A DNA stretch of 64,000 nt from Thioclava arctica (GTDB lineage: Bacteria > Pseudomonadota > Alphaproteobacteria > Rhodobacterales > Rhodobacteraceae), in assembly GCF_040892615.1 (NCBI RefSeq), contig NZ_JBFRYC010000002.1:186001-250000 (forward strand), written 5' to 3'. Below the pieces are notes generated by a model, which ran no database searches, was not told where the DNA came from, and saw only the letters and a program-made list of their open reading frames with translations. Made by a program: the position numbers and the translations under genes. The stretch's first letter is position 1; every line of letters starts with the position of its first letter. This document shows, one piece after another, positions 17,038 to 25,495 of this stretch.

Positions 17038-18069
17038 ATGGTAGGCGGGCTCTTTTCCTCGGATATGGCAATTGACCTCGGCACGGCGAATACGCTGGTC
17101 TACGTCAAAGGCAAAGGGATCGTGCTGAACGAACCCTCGGTGGTGGCTTATCACGTCAAGGACGGCAAGAAACAGGTGCTCGCCGTTGGCGAAGATGCCA
17201 AGCTGATGCTGGGGCGCACGCCCGGCTCGATCGAGGCGATCCGCCCGATGCGCGACGGTGTCATCGCCGACTTTGACTCCGCCGAAGAGATGATCAAACA
17301 CTTCATCCGCAAGGTCCATAAACGCTCGACCTTCTCGAAACCGAAAATCATCGTCTGCGTACCCCACGGCGCGACCCCGGTGGAAAAACGCGCGATCCGT
17401 CAGTCGGTTCTCAGCGCTGGTGCGCGCCGCGCTGGCCTGATCGCGGAACCCATCGCAGCCGCCATTGGTGCGGGCATGCCGATCACCGATCCCACCGGCT
17501 CGATGGTGGTCGATATCGGCGGCGGCACGACCGAAGTGGCCGTCCTCAGCCTTGGCGATATCGTCTACGCGCGCTCGGTGCGGGTGGGCGGCGACCGCAT
17601 GGATGAGGCAATCATCAGCTATCTGCGGCGCAACCAGAACCTGTTGGTGGGCGAATCCACCGCCGAGCGGATCAAGACCACGATCGGCACCGCGCGGATG
17701 CCCGATGACGGTCGCGGGATGAGCCTGCATGTGCGCGGGCGCGACCTGCTCAACGGTGTGCCCAAAGAAATCGAAATCACGCAGGCGCAAGTCGCCGAGG
17801 CGCTCAGCGAACCCGTGCAGCAGATTTGCGACGCGGTGATGCAGGCGCTGGAAACCACGCCCCCCGATCTGGCCGCAGATATCGTGGATCGCGGCGTGAT
17901 GTTGACCGGCGGCGGCGCGCTGCTGGGCGAGTTGGATCTGGCGCTGCGCGAGCAGACGGGTCTGTCGATCTCGATTGCGGATCAGTCGCTTAACTGTGTT
18001 GCATTGGGCACCGGCAAGGCGCTTGAATATGAAAAGCAGCTTCGCCACGTGATTGATTACGATAGCTGA
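17038..18069 (+). CDS. mreB: Rod-shape-determining actin homologue MreB
   Basis: A 343-residue MreB of normal length. It begins with the phosphate-1 motif MAIDLGTANTLVY, has GLIAEPIAAAIGAGMPI and the phosphate-2 motif MVVDIGGGTTEVAV, and ends with the adenosine motif GVMLTGGGALL. MreB polymerises on the inner membrane and organises the elongasome. It is the first gene of mreBCD-mrdA-rodA, and mreC follows after 41 bases. Confidence 0.98.
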   Translation: MVGGLFSSDMAIDLGTANTLVYVKGKGIVLNEPSVVAYHVKDGKKQVLAVGEDAKLMLGRTPGSIEAIRPMRDGVIADFDSAEEMIKHFIRKVHKRSTFSKPKIIVCVPHGATPVEKRAIRQSVLSAGARRAGLIAEPIAAAIGAGMPITDPTGSMVVDIGGGTTEVAVLSLGDIVYARSVRVGGDRMDEAIISYLRRNQNLLVGESTAERIKTTIGTARMPDDGRGMSLHVRGRDLLNGVPKEIEITQAQVAEALSEPVQQICDAVMQALETTPPDLAADIVDRGVMLTGGGALLGELDLALREQTGLSISIADQSLNCVALGTGKALEYEKQLRHVIDYDS

Positions 18070-18110
18070 TCCGGGTTTGCCCCGGTCAGCCGCGCTAACC
18101 GGAGACGGAT

Positions 18111-19085
18111 TTGGCCAAAAACCGCGATAACGAGGATTATCTTGGCCCGCTGCGCCGCGTGGGCGTGGCGCTTTTGGCGCTGTTTTTGCTGATCCTATTT
18201 CTGATCTGGCGCATCGACAGCCCCCGGATGGAGCGCGTGCGCTCGGCCCTTGTTGACCGCTTTGTGCCCAGTTTTGACTGGGTGATGGCGCCCGTCGGGA
18301 AGCTGACGGATATGGTCGAGGGGTTCCAATCCTACGCCCGCATCTACGAGCAGAACCAGGAATTGCGCCGCGAATTGCAGCAGATGAAAAGCTGGAAAGA
18401 GGCGGCCGTTCAGCTTGAACAGCAAAATGCCAAGCTGCTGGCGCAAAACAAGGTGCGGCTTGACCCGAAACTCACCAGCGTGTCGGGGCGCGTGCTGGCC
18501 GATAGCGGCTCGCCATTTCGCAAATCGGTGCTTCTGAATGTCGGGCAGCGCGACGGGATCGTTGATGGCTGGGCGACGATGGACGGGCTGGGGCTCGTCG
18601 GGCGGATCTCGGGCGTGGGCAAATCCACCAGCCGGGTGTTGCTGCTCACCGATGCCTCCAGCCGGATCCCGATCAGCATTCCCGCCTCGGGACAGAACGC
18701 AATTCTGGCAGGCGATAACTCGCCCTACCCGGTGATCGACTTCCTTGAACATCCCGAGCGCGTACGCCCCGGTGACCGGGTGATTTCCTCGGGGGATGGC
18801 GGAGTATTTCCTGCCGGGCTGCTGGTGGGACAGATCTTTCAGGGGCGCGACAAGCGGATGCGGGTGCGCCTTGCCGCCGATTACGAGCGGCTTGATTTCT
18901 TGCGCGTGCTGCGCTCGCACCCCGCCGAAAAGATTGACTCCGTTGGCAGCCTGATCGCGCCAGACCCCGCGCTGATTGAACGCGAAGCCGCGCAAAAGGC
19001 GCGCGCCGAGGCCAGCGAGGGCGCGCTGCAACCCGAAGATGGCACCGATAATGGAGGCGATGGGAGCGGGGCGGCCAGCCAATGA
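18111..19085 (+). CDS. mreC: Rod-shape-determining protein MreC
   Basis: A 324-residue bitopic protein with one N-terminal transmembrane segment (VALLALFLLILFLIW, about residues 21-35), a coiled coil around residues 70-110 (ELRRELQQMKSWKEAAVQLE) and the periplasmic beta domain (SGRVLADSGSPFRKSVLLN). The C-terminal 45 residues are low-complexity Ala/Glu/Gly and probably disordered. The start is TTG at 18111 with GGAG 7 bases upstream. MreC bridges MreB to PBP2. It overlaps mreD by 4 bases (ATGA). Confidence 0.95.
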   Translation: MAKNRDNEDYLGPLRRVGVALLALFLLILFLIWRIDSPRMERVRSALVDRFVPSFDWVMAPVGKLTDMVEGFQSYARIYEQNQELRRELQQMKSWKEAAVQLEQQNAKLLAQNKVRLDPKLTSVSGRVLADSGSPFRKSVLLNVGQRDGIVDGWATMDGLGLVGRISGVGKSTSRVLLLTDASSRIPISIPASGQNAILAGDNSPYPVIDFLEHPERVRPGDRVISSGDGGVFPAGLLVGQIFQGRDKRMRVRLAADYERLDFLRVLRSHPAEKIDSVGSLIAPDPALIEREAAQKARAEASEGALQPEDGTDNGGDGSGAASQ

Positions 19086-19621
19086 TTGATCCGCTCACCA
19101 GCCGCCGTCTGCGCTATCGCGCGCTTTATGTCGCGATAGCGCTGGTGCTGATTTTCGTGCGCTTGCTGCCGGTCGATCATGCGCCCGGCGGTTTGCCCGG
19201 CCCCGATTTGACGCTGGCGATCACGCTGGCTTGGTTGCTGCGTCGGCCCGAATATGTGCCCGCTCTCCTGATCGTGGCGGTCTTTTTACTCGAGGATATG
19301 TTATTCTGGCGTCCAATCGGGCTTTGGGCGCTTATCGTTCTGGGCGCGACCGAGTTTTTACGTGCCCGCGAGGAATCCTTGCGCGATTTGCCCTTTGCGC
19401 TGGAATGGGCGCTGCTTGCGGCGATCTTGATCGCGATGATGGTGGTCAAGCGGATGGTGCTGGTGATGGTGCTGCTGGATCAGCCCTCGCTAGGGTTGGA
19501 GCTGTTCCAGATGTTGATGACACTGGCGGCCTACCCGTTCGTGGTGCTGGTGTCGCGGGTCGGATTTGGGTTGCGCCGCGCGGCTCCGGGTGAAGTCGAT
19601 GCCTTTGGGCATAGGTTGTAG
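19082..19621 (+). CDS. mreD: Rod-shape-determining protein MreD
   Basis: A 179-residue polytopic membrane protein, five or six hydrophobic segments, weakly conserved in sequence as usual for MreD. Identity rests on position between mreC (4-base overlap) and mrdA (15 bases), length, and segments such as ALVLIFVRLLPVD and GLWALIVLGATEFL. It is part of the elongasome with MreC, RodA and PBP2. Confidence 0.88.
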   Translation: MIDPLTSRRLRYRALYVAIALVLIFVRLLPVDHAPGGLPGPDLTLAITLAWLLRRPEYVPALLIVAVFLLEDMLFWRPIGLWALIVLGATEFLRAREESLRDLPFALEWALLAAILIAMMVVKRMVLVMVLLDQPSLGLELFQMLMTLAAYPFVVLVSRVGFGLRRAAPGEVDAFGHRL

Positions 19622-19636
19622 AGAAAGGGGTCAGCA

Positions 19637-21586
19637 ATGAGACGATCCCCGAAAGAGACACAAGAAAGCACCCGCCGCATCACGCGCCGCGGGCTGATGC
19701 TGGGTGGCGCGCAATTGGCTGTGGTCGCGGTACTGGCCGCGCGGATGCGCAAGATGCAGCTTGAGGATGCCAATCAGTATCGGCTGCTCGCCGAGGGGAA
19801 CTCGGTCAAGATCCGGCTGATCCCGCCTGCGCGTGGGCTCATTTATGATCGCAACGGCGTGTTGCTGGCAGGCAATGAGCAGAATTACCGCGTCACGATC
19901 ACACGCGAGGATAGCGATGATGTCGAAGCCACGCTCAGCGAACTGCGCCGCCTCGTGCCGATTACCGATAGCGATGCGGCGGACATTCTGCACGATATTC
20001 GCCGCCGCCCCCCGACCACTCCGGTGACGGTGGCCGATCGTCTGAGTTGGGATGAATTCTCGCGCGTGGCAGTCAACAGCCCCTCTTTGCCCGGCGTGAA
20101 CCCCGATGTCGGCCTGTCGCGAAACTACCCGCGCCGCGACGATTTCGCTCATGTCGCGGGCTATGTCGGCCCGGTCTCGGACTATGATCTGAGCAAGATG
20201 GATGACCCCGACCCGCTGTTGCTGATCCCGAAATTCCAGCTTGGCAAAACCGGGATCGAGGCCAAGGAAGAAAGCGTGCTGCGCGGTCAGGCCGGGCAGC
20301 GCCGGATCGAGGTGAACTCGGCAGGGCGCGAGATGCGCGAGCTGTCGCGCGAGCCGGGCAAGCCCGGTGAGAACCTGCAACTGACCCTCGATTACCGGCT
20401 GCAGAACTACGCGCTCAAGCGGTTGGAAAATGAATCCGCCGCCACCGTGTTGATCGACGTGACCAATGGGGATGTGCTGGCCTGTGCCTCTGCACCTTCG
20501 TTTGATCCCAATATGTTCGTGCGCGGCATCTCGGTGGCCGAATACCAGACGCTCACGCAGGATGACCACCGCCCCTTGGCCGATAAATCGGTGCAGGGCC
20601 TCTATCCGCCGGGGTCCACCTATAAGATGGTGACCGCGCTGGCCGCGCTTGAGGCCGGGCTTGTGACGCCCAATGAAACCGTCTGGTGTCCGGGTTATGT
20701 CGAGATTGCGGGACGGCGGTTTCACTGCTGGAAACGCGCCGGCCACGGCCATGTTGATATGACCAAAAGCATGGAGCAAAGCTGCGACGTCTATTACTAT
20801 GAGATGTCGCAACGCGTCGGTATCGACAAGATGAGCGACATGGCCAAACGGCTGGGCATCGGCGTGCGCCCCGACCTTCCGATGTCGGCCGTCAAAGAGG
20901 GCGTGGCCCCCAACAAAGAGTGGAAAAAAGAGCGCTACGGCAAAGAGTGGCTGATCGGGGACACCGCCAATGCCGCGATCGGTCAGGGCTATGTGCTGGC
21001 CTCACCGATGCATCTTGCGATCATGACGGCGCGCATCGCAAGTGGCAAAAAGGTCGAGCCACGCCTGATCCGCACCCGCGACGGAATCGAGCAGCCGGTG
21101 CGCGTCAGCGACGATCTCGACATCCCCAAGGCCTATCTCGATGATGTCCGCAAGGGCATGACGGCAGTGGTGAACTCATCGCGCGGGACCGGGCGCGGCT
21201 CTCGCATTGCGATGGCGGAATGGAAGATGGCAGGCAAATCGGGCACCAGCCAAGTGCGCAACATCTCCAAGGCCGAGAGGGCGCGCGGCGTGATCCGCAA
21301 CGACCAGTTGCCCTGGGATCAGCGCGACCACGCGCTGTTCGTCGCCTTCGCCCCGATCGACAATCCGCGCTACGCGGTCTCGGTGGTGGTCGAACATGGC
21401 TCGGGCGGGTCCGTGGCCGCAGCGCCGATCGCGCGCGATGTCTTGCTGTTCGCGCTCGCCGGTGGCCTTCCCCCGGATGAGGCCTACCCCTCTAGCGCGC
21501 GCGCCAAGGCCCAGGCGTTGAATGCCTCGCTGGATCTAGTCGACCCGGAAACCGTGCAAAAACCACAGGCGAAGTCGCGCGCATGA
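19637..21586 (+). CDS. mrdA: Penicillin-binding protein 2 (peptidoglycan transpeptidase)
   Basis: A 649-residue class B PBP. One N-terminal membrane anchor (about residues 20-36) is followed by the pedestal domain (PPARGLIYDRNGVLLA). In the transpeptidase domain the catalytic serine is S327 in PGSTYKM, with SCDVYYYEMS as the SxN-equivalent region and KSGTSQV as the third motif. It cross-links peptidoglycan during elongation, paired with RodA, whose gene starts on the overlapping ATGA. Confidence 0.96.
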   Translation: MRRSPKETQESTRRITRRGLMLGGAQLAVVAVLAARMRKMQLEDANQYRLLAEGNSVKIRLIPPARGLIYDRNGVLLAGNEQNYRVTITREDSDDVEATLSELRRLVPITDSDAADILHDIRRRPPTTPVTVADRLSWDEFSRVAVNSPSLPGVNPDVGLSRNYPRRDDFAHVAGYVGPVSDYDLSKMDDPDPLLLIPKFQLGKTGIEAKEESVLRGQAGQRRIEVNSAGREMRELSREPGKPGENLQLTLDYRLQNYALKRLENESAATVLIDVTNGDVLACASAPSFDPNMFVRGISVAEYQTLTQDDHRPLADKSVQGLYPPGSTYKMVTALAALEAGLVTPNETVWCPGYVEIAGRRFHCWKRAGHGHVDMTKSMEQSCDVYYYEMSQRVGIDKMSDMAKRLGIGVRPDLPMSAVKEGVAPNKEWKKERYGKEWLIGDTANAAIGQGYVLASPMHLAIMTARIASGKKVEPRLIRTRDGIEQPVRVSDDLDIPKAYLDDVRKGMTAVVNSSRGTGRGSRIAMAEWKMAGKSGTSQVRNISKAERARGVIRNDQLPWDQRDHALFVAFAPIDNPRYAVSVVVEHGSGGSVAAAPIARDVLLFALAGGLPPDEAYPSSARAKAQALNASLDLVDPETVQKPQAKSRA

Positions 21587-22728
21587 GCTATCTCGAATCC
21601 AACCTCAAGACCGTGCCAACGGGCTGGCGCAAACTGTTTTACATGAACTGGCCGCTGGTGGTCTTGCTAACGGCGGTCGCCTCGGCCGGGTTCTTGATGC
21701 TGTATTCGGTGGCGGGCGGCAACATTCACACTTGGGCCGAACCGCAGATGAAGCGCTTTGCCTTGGGCATGGTTGCGATGTTCGTCGTCGCCTTCGTGCC
21801 GATCTGGTTTTGGCGTAACGTCTCGGCGGTCGCCTATATCATCGCGCTCTTGCTGCTGGTCGCGGTGGAACTGTTCGGCGCAATCGGCATGGGTGCGCAG
21901 CGCTGGCTGGAAATCGGGCCGATCCGCATTCAACCCTCAGAGCTGATGAAAATCACCCTCGTGATGCTGCTGGCAGCCTATTATGATTGGCTGCCGGTCG
22001 AGAAAGTCTCGCGCCCGCAATGGGTTTTGGTGCCTGCACTGATCATCCTTGTTCCGACCTTCCTCGTGCTCGCCCAACCCGATCTGGGCACGGCGGTGAT
22101 GTTGGTCTTGGGCGGGGCCTTCGTGATGTTCGCAGCCGGGGTTTCCTTATGGTATTTCGGCACAGTCGTTGCCTTGGTGGTGGCACTGGTCTTTGGCGTG
22201 ATGGAAAGCCGGGGCACCGATTGGCAGTTGCTGCATGACTATCAATACAAGCGCGTCGACACCTTCCTTGACCCCGGCAGTGACCCGCTGGGCGCGGGCT
22301 ATAACATCATGCAAGCACAGATCGCGCTGGGGTCTGGCGGCTGGTCGGGGCGCGGATTTATGCAGGGTACGCAGTCGCGGCTGAACTTCCTGCCCGAGAA
22401 ACACACCGATTTCATCTTTACCACGCTGGCCGAGGAGTTCGGCTTTGTCGGCGCGTTTTCTTTGCTGGTGCTCTATGCCGGGATCATCGGTTTCGCGCTT
22501 TATACCGCGATGGCGACCAAGGACCGCTTTGCCTCATTGCTGAGTTTTGGGGTCGCGGGGACGTTCTTTTTCTTCTTCGCGATCAATATGGCGATGGTGA
22601 TGGGGTTGATGCCCGTGGTGGGCGTTCCGCTGCCCTTGGTCAGTTACGGAGGCACCGCGATGATGATCTTGCTAGCGGCCTTTGGGCTGGTGCAAAGCGC
22701 GCATATTCACAGACCGAGGCAGGGATGA
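21583..22728 (+). CDS. rodA: SEDS peptidoglycan glycosyltransferase RodA
   Basis: A 381-residue SEDS protein with about ten membrane segments. Diagnostic stretches include GAQRWLEIGPIRIQPSELMKI, QPDLGTAVML, FLPEKHTDFIFTTLAEEFGF and GVPLPLVSYGGTAMM. It polymerises lipid II glycan strands in concert with PBP2. It overlaps mrdA by 4 bases upstream and the ghrA-like gene by 4 bases downstream. Confidence 0.96.
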   Translation: MSYLESNLKTVPTGWRKLFYMNWPLVVLLTAVASAGFLMLYSVAGGNIHTWAEPQMKRFALGMVAMFVVAFVPIWFWRNVSAVAYIIALLLLVAVELFGAIGMGAQRWLEIGPIRIQPSELMKITLVMLLAAYYDWLPVEKVSRPQWVLVPALIILVPTFLVLAQPDLGTAVMLVLGGAFVMFAAGVSLWYFGTVVALVVALVFGVMESRGTDWQLLHDYQYKRVDTFLDPGSDPLGAGYNIMQAQIALGSGGWSGRGFMQGTQSRLNFLPEKHTDFIFTTLAEEFGFVGAFSLLVLYAGIIGFALYTAMATKDRFASLLSFGVAGTFFFFFAINMAMVMGLMPVVGVPLPLVSYGGTAMMILLAAFGLVQSAHIHRPRQG

Positions 22729-23666
22729 TCCGGGTTCTTTTTGCCGATCGGGCCGAGAATTGGCCGCGCTATAAGGCTCCGTTGGCGCATGCCCTCGCGC
22801 AGGCCGGAGTGAGGGCGGAAATCGTGCTGCCCGATGCGGCCGCGCCCGACAGCATCGACTATATCGTCTATTCCCCGATGGGCCCGGTGCAGGATTTCAC
22901 GCCCTTCACTCGCGCCAAAGCGGTGCTCAACCTTTGGGCTGGAGTCGAGCGTGTGGTGGGCAATAAAACCCTGACCCAGCCGCTGTGCCGGATGGTCGAT
23001 GACGGGCTGGAGCGCGGCATGGTCGAATATGTGACCGGGCACGTGCTGCGCTATCATCTGGGGTTGGATGCAACGCTGGCGCAACAAGACGGGATCTGGC
23101 GCCACGATGACGGCGTGCCGCCACTGGCGCGCAATCGCCGCGTCGTGATGCTGGGGCTGGGGGCGCTTGGCGCGGCCTGCGCGCAGAGCTTGTCGGGTCT
23201 TGGTTTTGACGTGACGGGGTGGAGCCGTAGCCCGAAGCAGATCACAGGCATCACCTGTCTGGACGGAGCCGCGGGTTTGAGACAGGCGCTATCGCACGCC
23301 GAGATCCTTGTCTCCCTTCTGCCCGACACGCCCGAAACGTCCAATCTGCTAAACGCGCAGACGCTGGCTCTGCTGCCCAAAGGGGCGGCGATCATCAATC
23401 CCGGTCGCGGCACACTGATCGACGATGCGGCGCTGCTGGCAGCGCTTGATGCGGGGCAGATCGGCCATGCGACGCTGGATGTATTTCGTGTCGAACCCTT
23501 GCCTCCCGCGCACCCCTATTGGGCCCATCCGCGCGTCACCGTCACACCTCATATTGCAGCGGAAAGCCGGGCAGAAACCGCAGCACAGGTCGTGGCCGAA
23601 AACATTCGGCGCAGTGAGGCGGGCGAGGCGTTGTTATATTTGGTCGATCGCGCGCGCGGGTATTGA
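22725..23666 (+). CDS. ghrA: Glyoxylate/hydroxypyruvate reductase A-like protein
   Basis: A 313-residue D-2-hydroxyacid dehydrogenase of the GhrA type: NAD(P)-binding GLGALGAACAQSL, LPDTPETSNLLNAQTL, NPGRGTLIDDAALLAAL (catalytic Arg region) and TVTPHIAAES (catalytic His). The family reduces glyoxylate and hydroxypyruvate with NADPH. Its ATG overlaps the rodA stop by 4 bases, so it is the last gene of the cell-shape operon. No functional link to wall synthesis is known; the link may be only co-transcription. Confidence 0.88.
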   Translation: MIRVLFADRAENWPRYKAPLAHALAQAGVRAEIVLPDAAAPDSIDYIVYSPMGPVQDFTPFTRAKAVLNLWAGVERVVGNKTLTQPLCRMVDDGLERGMVEYVTGHVLRYHLGLDATLAQQDGIWRHDDGVPPLARNRRVVMLGLGALGAACAQSLSGLGFDVTGWSRSPKQITGITCLDGAAGLRQALSHAEILVSLLPDTPETSNLLNAQTLALLPKGAAIINPGRGTLIDDAALLAALDAGQIGHATLDVFRVEPLPPAHPYWAHPRVTVTPHIAAESRAETAAQVVAENIRRSEAGEALLYLVDRARGY

Positions 23667-23668
23667 GC

Positions 23669-23720
23669 GGCTGGGGGTTTCACACCCCCAGCCCCCCGTG
23701 GAGTATTTCGCGCTAGATGA
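23669..23720. repeat. Gene-end repeat element, copy B (full-length)
   Basis: CTGGGGG-N7-CCCCCAG hairpin, then CCCCCCG, GGAGTATTTCG and GCTAGATGAAA. It fills the 57 bases between the convergent ghrA and hisG stops and may serve as their transcript end. Confidence 0.8.
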
Positions 23721-23723
23721 AAT

Positions 23724-24425
23724 TCAAAGCTTAGCTGCGTCGAGCCCAAGTTGATGGACAAGCACGGCAAAATCGCCTTGCTGGCCCGTCCAATCGGCGG
23801 CGCGCGCGGCAAACAGCGTGGCCTGACTTTGATGGATCAACCCATCCGACAGGATTTTGAGGTGATTGGCGCGCAGAGTTTCGCCCGAGGAAGTGATATC
23901 GGCAATCGCCTCGGCCGTGAGATTTGCGATCGTGCCTTCGGTCGCACCTTGGCTGTCAACCAGCTGCCAGTCAGCCACGCCTTGCCGCGTCAGGAAATCG
24001 CGCACGAGGCGGTGGTATTTCGTCGCAATCCGCAGCCGGAACCCATGAGTTGCGCGAAAGCGATGCGCCACCGCGTCTAGGTCTTCGAGGCAATCGACAT
24101 CGGCCCAGCAATCGGGCACCGCGATGATCAGATCGGCATAGCCAAAGCCCATCGGCGCAAGGCTTGTCACCTGACTGTCCCAATCAGCGAGCTTTTCGCG
24201 CACGAGATCCGAACCGGTCACCCCCAGATGGATGCGCCCGGCCGCCAGTTCACGCGGGATTTCGCCCGCTGACAGCAGCACAAGGCTGACGCCTTCAGCG
24301 CCCTCGACCGCACCGGCATATTCGCGCTCGGACCCGCTGCGTTTGAGCGTGATGCCGCGATTGCCAAACCACTCAAACGTCTTTTCCATGAGCCGCCCCT
24401 TGGAGGGCACGCCGAGTTTGATCAT
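23724..24425 (-). CDS. hisG: ATP phosphoribosyltransferase catalytic subunit (short form)
   Basis: A 233-residue short-form HisG lacking the C-terminal regulatory domain, so it needs HisZ. N-terminus IKLGVPSKGRLMEKT, then the PRPP-binding region DITSSGETLRANHLK. It couples ATP and PRPP in the first step of histidine synthesis. It overlaps hisZ by 4 bases. Confidence 0.95.
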   Translation of the reverse strand: MIKLGVPSKGRLMEKTFEWFGNRGITLKRSGSEREYAGAVEGAEGVSLVLLSAGEIPRELAAGRIHLGVTGSDLVREKLADWDSQVTSLAPMGFGYADLIIAVPDCWADVDCLEDLDAVAHRFRATHGFRLRIATKYHRLVRDFLTRQGVADWQLVDSQGATEGTIANLTAEAIADITSSGETLRANHLKILSDGLIHQSQATLFAARAADWTGQQGDFAVLVHQLGLDAAKL

Positions 24426-25492
24426 ACCAGCCCCTCCAGATCGACCAACAGCCCGGCGCGGATCATGCCGCCCACTGCCGGGATTTCGCGCCCCTGCCCC
24501 AATTGGCGGGTCAGCGCGTCATAGCGCCCGCCAATCGCCACCGGCGGTAGGTCCGGGTCGGGGGCCGCGAAGGAAAAGACGAAGCCGTCGTAATATTCCA
24601 TCGTGGAGCGGCCATGGCTGGCGTCAAAATGCAGATTATCCAGCCCGATCCCCTTGGCGGCAAGCGCGCTCAGGCGGCGCTGCAGCCGCGCGATCGCGGG
24701 TTCAAGCGCAGGTATCTTGAGCGCGCGCAGATGGTCAGGCGCGCTGTCAGCGCGGCAGCGCAGGGCTGCGAGCGCGTTGAGGGCATTGACCGAGGCGGCG
24801 GGCAGCGCAGGCGCGGCGGCATCGGCTTGCAGGGCGGCAATACGGGCCTCCATTTCGCCCTGTTGGCGCAGGCCGATCCAGGGACGATCCGAGCGCGCAC
24901 CCGCAAGCAATTCGGCGCGCGCCTTTGGCACCGCAATTTGACCGCTATAGCGCGCAAGCAGGTGCTGAAACCGCTTGGGCCGCCAGATGTGACGCGCAAG
25001 TGCCGCCTTGCGTTCGGGCAAGGTATCAAGCCCGTCCACGGCCGCGCGCAACAGGCCCATATCCCCAATCGTGGCCGACAGGGTGAGACGGGAAAGGATG
25101 TTGGAGAACAACGCGAACACTTCGGCATCGGCGGCTTCGGGATCGGCGCGGTCGAAAATCTCGAAACCGGCCTGAAAATATTCATTGCTGCGCGCGGCCC
25201 CGCGATGGTCCTGACGGCGGAAAACTTCGCCCGCATAGGCATATCGCGCGGGTTCCGCACCATCGGCCATATGCGCCTGCACGACGGGCACGGTGAAATC
25301 CGGGCGCAGCATCATCTCACCGCGCAAAGGGTCGGCGGTGACATAGGCGCGCGCGCGGATATCTTCGCCGTAGAGGTCCAGAAGCGCCTCGGCGGGTTGC
25401 AGGATGTCGGGGGTGACTTCGACAGCGCCAGCCCTGAGGAACGCGTCAAGCAGGCGGGCGGCCATCGCCCTTGATTGCGCCTTGTCGGCCAT
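24422..25492 (-). CDS. hisZ: ATP phosphoribosyltransferase regulatory subunit
   Basis: A 356-residue paralogue of histidyl-tRNA synthetase without aminoacylation motifs: the class II fold is recognisable (RPDFTVPVVQAHM, YAGEVFRRQDHRGAARSNEYFQAGFE) and the C-terminal ATP-site region AIGGRYDALTRQLG. HisZ assembles with short HisG to give an active, histidine-sensitive enzyme. It lies between hisS (3-base gap) and hisG (4-base overlap). Confidence 0.93.
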   Translation of the reverse strand: MADKAQSRAMAARLLDAFLRAGAVEVTPDILQPAEALLDLYGEDIRARAYVTADPLRGEMMLRPDFTVPVVQAHMADGAEPARYAYAGEVFRRQDHRGAARSNEYFQAGFEIFDRADPEAADAEVFALFSNILSRLTLSATIGDMGLLRAAVDGLDTLPERKAALARHIWRPKRFQHLLARYSGQIAVPKARAELLAGARSDRPWIGLRQQGEMEARIAALQADAAAPALPAASVNALNALAALRCRADSAPDHLRALKIPALEPAIARLQRRLSALAAKGIGLDNLHFDASHGRSTMEYYDGFVFSFAAPDPDLPPVAIGGRYDALTRQLGQGREIPAVGGMIRAGLLVDLEGLV

Positions 25493-25495
25493 GGA

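Noticed and set aside
19631..20812. 393-codon open frame opposite mrdA
   Set aside because: Antisense shadow of PBP2; low-complexity product, no start signals.
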